Below, one piece after another: positions 52,036 through 60,000 of a DNA stretch of 60,000 nt. The DNA is from Adiantum capillus-veneris (Eukaryota; Streptophyta; Polypodiopsida; Polypodiales; Pteridaceae), in NCBI GenBank assembly GCA_014529385.2, contig CM043962.1, positions 51,977,905 to 52,037,904 of the forward strand, read 5' to 3'. The notes under the pieces are model-generated. The model was not told the origin of the DNA. It did no database searches and saw nothing but the letters and a program-made list of their open reading frames with translations. Within the stretch, counting starts at the first letter, position 1. Every line of letters starts with the position of its first letter. Position numbers and translations under genes: made by a program.

Positions 52036-54197
52036 TAGGGACGATGGTGTGTGCGTGGTTGCGCGCGCGGTCTTGACGGGAGCGATACGAGTGTGCTTGC
52101 GGTGTGCGAGCATGCAGATCTCAGCTATAGCAGCCTCGACCCGTAGAGAGGTGAGCTTGCTTTGGGGCTTGGTGAGTCGGGCATGAGATATTCTGCAGAT
52201 AGCAAATTGAAAGCTTGAGAGTGGGCAGAGCTTTGGGAGCATGAGGAGATCTATCGACTCTGCAGAACTTTGGGTAGCTTGAGAACCGATTGAAGCTGCC
52301 ACGAGCACGGAATCGATAGCCAATCGATTGCAAGCTTAAGCACAGAAATAGCTGGAAAGCTTGGACGTCGACTAGCAAAAGTCGAGAGCTTGCACAAGGC
52401 TCGGAGCAAGATTCAAGGGGGGTCTACAACGACCTGCATCAAATCAAAGCAAGAGCTTCAAAGTAAGAGCAGAGCAGGGGGAATTGCTTCAAAATAAAAC
52501 TGCAATGCTGGAGGTTTTTTGAAGACCAAATCAAGCAACGTTGTGCACTCTCTGCAAAGGGGTTTGTGTGTGTAGTGTCCACACACACACACACACACAC
52601 ACACAATCTAGTGTGTGTGTCGCGCTGCTCAGCACCGTTTGGAAACTTGAAGCCATAAACAGTTTCGGAGCTTGCAGGAGAGGGTTGCAGGAGTGTTTGC
52701 TTGCGGAGAGAGCAATGGGAGCTTGCGGACAGCCATACAATGGCTTGCAGATAAGCTTCGGGTGAGTTCTCAGTTCAGCCCACTCGCATTTGCAGCAGAG
52801 AGGCGAAGTTGCAAGCATTGCAGGAGCTCGCAGGCGGAATTTGGACCAACTTGCAGGGCTAGCACAAGCTGGCGGGTAGGTACAGGGGCTGAATTTCAGC
52901 CACACCCACAGACAGGAACAGGTGATCTTCAGCAGCAACAGGGGAAGATTTGGGGTGGTGTCAGATTTTTTAACGATCTGGTACTCTATCTAACCAAAAT
53001 CGGCAAGTGGATCTATGGAGGAAGCTGTCCTCGCTGCAAGAGAGCCAGTCATCCCTCTGAAGGGAGGGGAGTGCGCAGGAGATTGACGACGCTCGTCCAG
53101 ATTGAAGCCAAGAGATGAAGTACAGGTACAGGGTTTGCACTACAAATTGCTCTAGGTGCTGGGTTGGCATAGAGCGTGTTTTGTGCTTTGCCAGGCTATG
53201 TATGACATTGTGGAGAGCTGTTACGCTCTAGTCTCCTGGATTTCAGTTCCAGAGGTGTTGCAGTGTCCTGTTTACTGGCTTTGGTACCTTGCTTTGCCAC
53301 AGGTGTACATGTGACTTCTCTTCAGATGGCAGATGTACTACAGTGACTCGATTTCATGCATGGCAGTGTCTTGTTAGCCGGTTTGTGCTCATGTATGTAC
53401 ACTGCGGGAGCTCTTTGTATGCTCAGTGATCTGGTTGAGCTACTCCCAGATTTTTTGCCATAGGATTTGGCATCTTATTTCCTTTGTTGTTTTGGGTGTG
53501 ACTTAGTCCCCATACAAATAAGATTCTGTCCGATTTGTGCCAAGAGTTTTATGCATGTTGTGACAGTGTTCGTAAGGTATTAGTCATGCATTGACTTGTT
53601 GCTTGCGGATAGGTTTTCCGCTTATGCGCTCACAGGTGGTCACTCTGATTGCATTGCTGGCTGGTTTTATGACAGAGGTTTGTAGCACAGGTTTTGTGCA
53701 GGCAATTTAATGCACATATTTGCAGGGATTTGATCATGCATGTTGAGTGCTAATTGATTGCGCATTGGCTCTTGTTGAGCGGTTGATCAACTTATGGTTA
53801 TTTTGGGTTAGATAGCATTTTACGTCGAAATTCTGGCAAAATTTTCCCAGTATTTTGTGACATAATGTGCATGTTTCTTGCTTAGCTTGGCTTGATTTTG
53901 GCACTCAGTTTTTTGGCTTTGAGAGTGTTGGTTACACTCAGAGTTTGCGTGCGGTATTCTCTACAGGTGGGAGATTTGTGCATGTGTATGCATCGATACC
54001 GCACAGTGTGGGCTTGGTGATTAGCTCACAGATTGCAGTGTGATACTAGAGTAAGCGAGGCTTGTACTGACATTGCGGGAGCTCTATTTTGGAGTGTGTC
54101 TCACAGGTTTTACATTTTGTTTCTGGCCATATTTGTAAACAGTTTCCAAGTGTTGTTGGTGAGGTGGTTTTGCTTTCTAGTTTGCTACATTCTGCTC
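52036..54197 (+). other. Long copia leader without coding domains
   Basis: About 2.2 kb between primer site and gag start. Words such as AGCTTG and GCTTGCAGG recur often in its first kilobase. A (GT)n-(CA)n-(GT)n block at 52565-52620 could fold into a hairpin. No frame has a known domain. Confidence 0.6.
52565..52620. repeat. GT / CA / GT microsatellite block
   Basis: GT repeats flank a 26-nt CA tract (52580-52605), so complementary dinucleotide runs lie side by side. Confidence 0.9.
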
Positions 54198-54785
54198 ATG
54201 GCAGAGACAGATGATCGCTCAGATTATGATCTCTCCGAAATGTGCATGTTTGATGGGTCAAAATTTGCAGCATGGAGAGAGTGTATGCTTGATGCATTGA
54301 CACAACGAGGGTTTCATCGACCATTGAGTGGTGATGCAGGTAGACCTTCAAACATGTCTGACGATCAGTGGTAGGAGCTAGAGGAGATGGCACTATCTAC
54401 GCTCTCTTTGCACCTTGCGGAATCTGTATATGCTCTTGTTATGTATGAGACTACTTCGAGAACACTTTGGCGCAGATTACATGATATGTATCATAGATCT
54501 GAGTCATCAAGGACTCGTGTGAGACATGTACATTCACGAGTACGCCGACAGGTGATATGTTGGTATTGTGGTCATTCTGGACACGTTAGATGGAGCTGTT
54601 TTCGTCGTATGCGACATCATAAGAGGCATGGCAGTCTCAGAGATGTATGTAGTGATGCCATGGACTCAGTTGCTTTGCCAGTTGAGGCAGATGTAGTGTC
54701 GGAGTATACTAGTGACAGGGATGTCACTTTTACCTCGAGCTATGCACGAGATGCTATACATGTGGATAGTGCACTCCCTTCGTAG
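54198..54785 (+). pseudogene. Copia gag with shortened centre
   Basis: It opens MAETDDRSDYDLSEMCMFDG and continues NMSDDQW, a TAG at 54372, then ELEEMALSTLSLHLAESVYA and TSRTLWRRLHDMYH, all typical of the copia gag N-terminal domain. The knuckle CWYCGHSGHVRWSC follows after only about 25 residues, where the family normally has about a hundred more. A second TAG at 54783 closes this part; protease continues in the same frame. Confidence 0.85.
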
Positions 54786-55154
54786 TGGTTGCTAGACGCA
54801 GATGCTATGTTTCATGTCACGCCGCATAGTGAATGGTTTTGTAGCTATTCTAGCGGGATGCTTGGCAGTGTACATTTGACCGATGGATCGGTGCATGCGA
54901 TAGCAGGTGCAGGAGATGTGAGACTGTCATTATCGAGTGGTGCATCTTACTTGTTACGACATGTGCGCTATGTACTAGATTTGACAGTGAGTTTGATCTC
55001 GATTGGTCAGCTTAGAGATTGTGGATGTCAGATTTCGCTACGAGAGCGAGATTTTGTGATGCATTTGGGTTCGCTAGTGATTGCGAGAGGTGCCAGGAGT
55101 GGTACAGGTTACCCATTGCATGTGGATCAGGGAGAGACGGTGTTGTCTCTGTGA
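54786..55154 (+). pseudogene. Copia protease with degenerate active site
   Basis: The frame reads WLLDADAMFHVTPHSEWFCS, then VHLTDGS, VRYVLDLTVSLISIGQL and LVIARGARSGTGYPL, the full order of the copia protease and the spacer before integrase. The family motif is D-S-G-A; here it is D-A-D-A, so activity is not expected. The frame ends with TGA at 55152. Confidence 0.85.
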
Positions 55155-55196
55155 TCATGCAGCCAGGTAGAGAGTGAGAGAGCAGGCGAGTCTCTT

Positions 55197-55770
55197 TTGC
55201 TTGTGGGTTGCAGGATGCTTAGTAGTGACCTTGTTGTGCAGGTTGCGTCTACGGATGCACAAGTAGAGTGGGACAGCTCTAGTGAGTCACAGCAGGATGA
55301 GTCATCAGAGGTGATGACAGAGATGACTCACATGGATGCTGAGATGTCGGCTATTGTGGAGTCATTTCTTGATATGCTTATGCCAGAGCTTGATGCAGAT
55401 TCAGGACAGATGGATACTCTTGGTACACATGTGATATGTGGTGGGCATGAGGAGTCACTCCAGAGCTCGGAGTCAGAGTGCCACGGTCTCTATGATAGGG
55501 GACAGGATTGCCATGAGTTGAGTTCTGAGTTGGAGGTGGCAGAGGTTGCCAAGGTTGCATCAACGTTCGGTGTCCTCATGTACGAGATGCTGATCTCGAG
55601 GCCCGACATAGCAGCTGCAGTGGGAGAATTTGCAGCAGGGTTGATTTAGTTGTTCGATGAATGATCTCGGCATAGAGCATAGGGGAGGTTTGCAAGTATT
55701 GGACCGATACTTGCAGGAGTGCATGAGCTCTTGTAGACTCTTTGCAGAGCTTGGAGCTAGCTCTGTGTGG
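55197..55770 (+). pseudogene. Copia RT / RNase H C-terminal relic after an acidic segment
   Basis: An acidic Ser/Glu/Asp-rich stretch (55197-55540) leads into VASTFGVLMYEMLISRPDIA, matching the ..Y...vGsLMYa...TRPDIa block at the end of copia RT. In the next frame IEHRGGLQVLDRYLQE matches the H...vkrvLRYLkGT block. Integrase and the catalytic RT are absent. Confidence 0.75.
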
Positions 55771-55906
55771 CTTCCGCAGCGGGATGTTTGTCTATCAGTA
55801 GAGCCGGATGCACTAGCTCATCGAGAGTCAGTGGGCATATGTTGAGAGAATCTCTCACCTTCTATTGGTTGTACACTAGTAGATCTTGCATAAAGGCACA
55901 TTGGCC

Positions 55907-55920
55907 TTTAAGTGGGAGGT
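55907..55920 (+). other. Polypurine tract of the copia element
   Basis: TTTAAGTGGGAGGT directly precedes the 3' LTR. Confidence 0.8.
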
Positions 55921-56062
55921 TGTTGGGGTTAAAGCCTACCTGCCTTGACCGGTCGCCCAGGTCATGGGCGCCCGCCCACTGTTACCCTATAATTATAGTG
56001 AGTATACTGTATAGGGGGAGCTGCCACTTCACAGTCTCCCCACCCACTCTGTGTGTTCTGTG

Positions 56063-56147
<85 letters not shown>

Positions 56148-56173
56148 TGTGTGTGTGCTCTCGCAATCCAACA
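55921..56173 (+). repeat. 3' LTR of the copia element
   Basis: 253 bp, matching the 5' LTR, with an 80-nt CT tract at 56065-56144. Confidence 0.95.
56065..56144 (+). repeat. (CT)n tract in the copia 3' LTR
   Basis: Pure TC repeats. Confidence 0.95.
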
Positions 56174-56579
56174 AGCTCTAGAGACGGACTCTATGCTCAA
56201 CCTCTTGGCTATGGATGCAAATCCAAGACAATGGAAGTTTCTTCTTCTCCATCCCTACTATTCCATTACTAAGCTACACTAAGATCTTGTCCATGAGCAA
56301 ATGTACACGGAATATCAATTCTCTTTCTTGAAAAATACTTCTTTCCACCTTCATGTTCCACTTTCCACCTAGTTCCTTTCTCCCTGCTGGGGTGTTTAGG
56401 GTTTGGGAGTGAGAATTTTACAATGGAATCTTGAAGACGCTATCTTCTTGATTCAAGCAAGGCTCCATAAGAGCACAAACATGTATTGTAACAAACCTCT
56501 CTTTGGAGAGGATTATAATAAAGGTCCTTTCAGAGGGGGGACTGACTCAAACTAAATCGTTGTCGGGGGATATGTGTTC

Positions 56580-57290
56580 GCTACGTGAGTCGGGCAGGCG
56601 CCGGGACTCTGGCTGTGGGAGGTGTGAAAGAGAGAGAACAAGAGACAATGACAGCTCTGCCAATCACCGCAATCATCAATTAATTGATTATTAAATTGAG
56701 TACAACTTAGTCCTTAGCCAAGGCGGGCTGTTAACAACGCCGTCACTTGGATCATCTGCTAATGAGGAGTTTAAGCTCCCGCTTTACAGTATTAACCGGG
56801 CCGTTAGATACACCGGACTTAACAAAAGGCTAATTCAATCTTTAACGGATGATGGTGATGGAAATTTTCTCTTGTCGCTTTATCTGCTTCAAGTTCCATT
56901 AGATTCTGCAAGCTTCAATTCAATTCACTGCCTCGATCATCAAACTTCAGTTATTACCTTAGTGCATGCCTTCTCCTCTCCTGCTTTGATTCAAGACCCA
57001 GCTCGCCATCTCAAGCCTGCTTGCTTACTTCAAGCTTCTCGTTTGCTTGTAAATCTCCTTCTCACTTAGCCTGCTCAAGCCTCCACCTTGCTTGTAATCC
57101 TCTTCTCACCTCGGCTTGCTTCGGCCTCGACAAGCTTCTTCTCGACCTACTTGCTTGCTTTAAGCTTACTCCCTTGCTTTGCTTGTTATGCCGAATCTTG
57201 GTTTCGAGTTTGCCTTTCTTCTCCTACGACTGCTTGGGTGTCTTGGTTGCTCTCTCCTTTGGCCCTCGTTGCCTTCCAAAGCTTCGAGAA
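56580..57290. other. Unassigned sequence rich in CTTGCTT and CAAGC words
   Basis: No domain seen. From 57000 the plus strand repeats CTTGCTT/CAAGCTTCT-like words, which suggests LTR or satellite-like decay. Confidence 0.4.
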
Positions 57291-57294
57291 CTAG

Positions 57295-57545
57295 CTCGAG
57301 AGAGAGACTTCGTACTTGCTTAAGCCGAGAGAGACATATTTTGCCTTGCTTGGATTAGAGATCGATAGAGAGGAAGAACTCGCCTTGCTTGGCTTGGAGA
57401 TTGAGAGAGAGAGAACTTGTGGATTGGAGGTCAAGAGAGAGAGCTCCCCCTTGCTTGCCTCTTTGCTTGGACTAGAGATCGAGAACGAAAGCTCCTCTTT
57501 GCTTAGCTTCATTGGAGATCGAGAGCGAAAGCTCACCCTTCCTTC
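57295..57545 (+). repeat. Degenerate tandem repeat, GAGATCGAGAG...CTTGCTT unit
   Basis: Five to six copies of a unit of about 40-55 bases (TTGGATTAGAGATCGA-like, then GAGAGAGCTC, then CCTTGCTTGG). Read on the plus strand it gives LLGLEIERE-like repeats, which I take as a by-product of the repeat. Confidence 0.7.
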
Positions 57546-58124
57546 CTTCATTATCTTTCTTCCTCGTTCAAGCTTCTTGCCCCTGTCTCCTTCGACCAAG
57601 CTCTTCTCTCCTGCCTTCCTTGGCTTGCAATCCTCGTTCACTCTCTATCCTGCAACTCCTTTTTCCCTCTCCTCGTTTTCTTGCTATCCCTCGTTGGCTT
57701 TTCCTCCTTCCTTATATCTTCAATTCGCATGCAAAGCCCCTAATAATAGCTCGTTTTTTCCCTAAGTAGTGGAGCCGGCGCCACTGACGTGGCATGGAAA
57801 CCGGGCCTATGACGTGGCAGCTATGAAATTTGACCAGCATGAAACGCGTCGCGGTTGGCACCGAATCAGGGCGCTATGCCATCCTGATCCTTTTTCGTCT
57901 CTGGCTCGCGCTCATCAGAGCATCGCAGCGCACGCTACGTCCTCCTCTTCTTCTTCCTGCGCTCGTTGGGTGCTTGCTTGCGCCATCTTTGCTTAGCTTC
58001 ACACTTAACAGGTTCTATTGGGTGGCCATTGGGCGCCCATTTAATTTGGTTTGGGGAGGGTGGCCATGCCCCTTGGCGTTTGGTGCATATGGGAGGCCTC
58101 TCGGCCCTTAAACTTCATAAAGGC

Positions 58125-58560
58125 AGAACATTTGGCATGCATATCAACCTAGGCACCGCCGGCAATCATCGCATTAAAAAAGACGACATTCTCGACTAAG
58201 ACCTCAACATTAACGTTTTGTGCTTTCGTAACGGCACCACAGCTGGCATGCATAGCAGCCAAGGCTTTGCCAGTTTTCTTCATCGGGAGCCAAGACGCTT
58301 GCAAGGGCATCACATTTAGCATACATGTCGGCCAAAGCACTGCCAAGCATTGGGCGGCTTTGCTTTGGGTCGACACCCCATTAAGCATACATATTGGTAA
58401 AGCATTGCCAGGCACCGCATTGCCAAGCACAACAATTGGTTTTTAATGAGAATATCATCATGAATTTTATTGCTCATTTTAGTGTTGCAAACCTTGCCGC
58501 AAGCCATTAAGATGCAAAAACCCTCGACTTCGTACTGCTCAAGCCATAGCTGTGTTGGAA
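58125..58560 (-). pseudogene. Pentatricopeptide-repeat (PPR) gene remnant
   Basis: On the minus strand EGFCILMACGKV, KIHDDILIKNQL, then LAAMHASCGAVTKAQ and ENVVFFNAMIAG follow the order of plant PPR arrays (..F..iLkACG...G..iH..i...., ALv.MYa.CG....A..vF..., .nVvsWNAMIaG). The MYAK-equivalent codons recur at about 58130, 58240, 58317 and 58384. Frame changes and a TAG right after AMIAGGA show decay. Intact members are organelle RNA-processing factors. Confidence 0.6.
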
Positions 58561-59765
58561 ATTTCCTGCTATAAGCAAACTCGAGTACATAATTCTTGTC
58601 AGGCTCAACATATCAACCAAACCATTGTTGCATGACGTCCCGAAACTTGGTCAATGTCAAAAAAATCCTAGATAGCACTTCGACCGAGCCGACCAGACTG
58701 GCACGGAACCGACCCTCGTCGAATCTTTAACGGCTCATATCTTGGCAACCGGAACTCTAATCACTGATATGAAAAGACCGACGTGCTCCAAAAGTAGAGC
58801 ACTTAAGGCCCATGCATTCATTTCATCTCTGTCACCTTGGCTGCAGTTGCCCAATCCCGTACGGATCTGCAATCGACTTTAACTTCAAAGTGACATAACT
58901 TCTTCACGGCAGCTCCAATCGACGAGCCGTAAAGACAGGCCGGTAGAGCACTTCAAGCACTACAGTTCTAGATCATAATCTCTCATTTGTGGTCTCTGCA
59001 AGCATAATTTTTTTTGGCATCGTTGAGGTATCTGTTGGCCCTTCTAAGCCGCATCTGGCATACATTAATTATTAAGCTTGTCCTCTTATCAAGCCCTGAT
59101 CACTACTCACTTAATGTGTAGGCTTCAAAGAAGCTTAACTTGCATTTCTCTGTTTTTTTTCTCTATCTGGCTGCGGAGCTGCACGACATTCACCCCCTCT
59201 GAACCTGCACAGCCTCCGGTCTGTGCCAATAGCACTTCAATATGCATCTGCTAACGGTAACTTAAGTTCTTTCCATCATTAGACTCACTTAACTGGTAAA
59301 CGTATGAAAAATGAAATAAGGCTTATACCCTATCATCAATGTTCTAGCTTAATCATTAGGTAGCCATCCATCAAAAATCTCTAAACTGTATCTGCCGTAT
59401 CTTCAAAGCATTCAATTATAAATATCATGTTTAGTGAACCCCGCCAGGTGCTCCAGTCAATGATGCACATGGCTTGACCATTAAGCTCTCTCTTAAGGAA
59501 CCCTGTCAAGCTCAAGTATGCCTTGGTCTCTCTGCACACGGAATGGCCGTCAAGTTCTTTACTTCAAGTTCTGTTAGCAGAACCAACTCAAAAGATGTGA
59601 AGATACTTTATTAATTGTCCAAAGAAGTTAGCAGGAAGCCATCCATGTTATCTTATTTAATGCATAACGAAACACTCTTCTAACTTAGCATAATCTAGAA
59701 AACAAAATCTTGCATCATGTAGCCTGCTACATCAGGCATCTGGTATCCTCTCCATCTGCAACTTG
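58561..59765. other. Unassigned sequence
   Basis: 58620-59000 resembles in style the body of LTR F (statements such as AGAGCACTT-AAG and ACTCTAATCACTGAT), but alignment is poor. 59040-59765 is AT-rich and could be downstream or intron sequence of the frame at 59770. Confidence 0.35.
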
Positions 59766-59769
59766 CACT

Positions 59770-59997
59770 TTAGTAACCCCAAGGATCAAATGGGATAATA
59801 AGGAATTGTCCACACATTGGGGCATCATAATATCCACATGAGCATACAATTCCTGTATCAATCATCGTCAAGCATTTCTGGTGCAAATATGCTACCCCCG
59901 GTTCAAATAGTACGCAATTACTATCCATACTGATCAGTATCCATCCATATTGAATTTGCTTATGAACATCCTTAGAATCTCCTGGATCAAACACCAT
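59770..59997 (-). CDS. Unrecognised reading frame running to the window edge
   Basis: 75 codons ending in TAA at 59770, with an ATG at 59997 that need not be the start because the frame may continue beyond the window. It is Cys- and aromatic-rich: YGWILISMDSNCVLFEPGVA, then HQKCLTMIDTGIVCSCGYYD and IIPFDPWGY. Balanced composition and lack of stops suggest a real exon end. I do not recognise the family. Confidence 0.4.
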   Translation of the reverse strand: MVFDPGDSKDVHKQIQYGWILISMDSNCVLFEPGVAYLHQKCLTMIDTGIVCSCGYYDAPMCGQFLIIPFDPWGY

Positions 59998-60000
59998 TGA

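Larger units (their letters stand above)
51783..56173 (+). mobile_element. Non-autonomous copia element with CT tracts in its LTRs
   Basis: LTRs 51783-52021 and 55921-56173 begin TGTTGGGGTTAA and end CAATCCAACA. The target duplication is AGCTC (51778-51782 and 56174-56178). The primer site, a 2.2-kb leader, gag, protease and C-terminal RT/RNase H relics follow in order, then a polypurine tract. Integrase and most of RT are deleted. One reading frame runs from 54198 to 55649 with TAG at 54372 and 54783 and TGA at 55152. About seven differences separate the non-repeat parts of the LTRs. Confidence 0.92.
50696..56552 (+). repeat. LTR H, split by a copia element
   Basis: The LTR starts TGTCGTGAATATT and its 3' half resumes after the copia insertion at 56179. 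It contains a G-run near 51516-51531, TATA-like GCTATATAAGAG at 51653-51664 in good promoter position, and AATAAAGG near 56518. The end is near 56552, followed by a CGTTGTCGGGGGAT sequence like part of a Ty3 primer site. The right boundary is approximate. Confidence 0.55.

Noticed and set aside
57316-57765. 149-codon frame with LLGLEI repeats
   Set aside because: The pattern follows from a degenerate nucleotide tandem repeat that also opens frames on the opposite strand.
59980-60000. A third FDPG protease motif at the right edge
   Set aside because: The surrounding residues do not follow a retropepsin fold and no hydrophobic strand precedes the motif.

Overview
The window is land-plant nuclear DNA from a large, repeat-choked genome. 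Evidence: spliced exons of a plant-specific TOM1/TOM3-family gene with GT..AG introns and conserved phases; Ty3 chromoviruses, Ty1/copia elements with the TGGTATCAGAGC primer site, an APE/zf-RVT LINE, a hAT-type miniature element and a decayed PPR remnant. A fern or another seed-free vascular plant is plausible from the LINE and PPR flavour, but the sequence alone does not prove it. No prokaryotic gene, CRISPR, rRNA or tRNA was seen.

Layout. 1-4921: minus-strand Ty3 deletion derivative (gag, protease, chromodomain-like end; no RT or integrase). 4996-7143: LTR pieces. 7144-19480: one plus-strand LINE, broken by a solo LTR (7254-8735, target duplication GACAT) and by an LTR element (target duplication TGGAC) that later took part in a 5.95 kb inversion (about 9333-15284). 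19481-19707: 227-nt CT tract. 20229-37394: TOM1-like gene on the minus strand; exons 2-6 lie at 20229-20964, exon 1 at 37245-37394 with a TATA box at 37636. Intron 1 (16.3 kb) holds a gag-chromodomain deletion derivative (plus strand) whose 3' LTR carries a young, complete relative (24999-33457, minus, target duplication GGTGG), then LINE remnants, a 405-bp hAT-type MITE (34533-34937) and a repeat-rich gag relic. 37.65-40.9 kb: gene-poor upstream region and a decayed Ty3 RT. 40.9-50.6 kb: LTR remnants, a gag relic, a 1.47 kb LTR flanked by a primer site on one side and a polypurine tract on the other, chromovirus pol, and a TRIM-like element. 50.7-56.6 kb: an LTR split by a copia element (51783-56173, target duplication AGCTC). 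56.6-60 kb: tandem repeats, a PPR relic and an unrecognised reading frame running off the right edge.

How it fits together. The TOM1-like gene is the one clear host gene. Its visible exons join in frame to 177 codons, but its C-terminal exons are not in the window, so the following intron would exceed 20 kb or the gene is truncated. Almost everything else is retrotransposon, and the insertion order can be read from target-site duplications. The most informative structure is the LINE/LTR inversion, which can be undone exactly on paper: undoing it restores the LINE frame at both joints and a complete LTR element with matching 5-bp target duplications.

Limits: boundaries and identities were judged by eye. 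Divergent regions (about 38-39.4, 41.5-45.6, 56.6-58.1 and 58.6-59.7 kb) gave no safe assignment.
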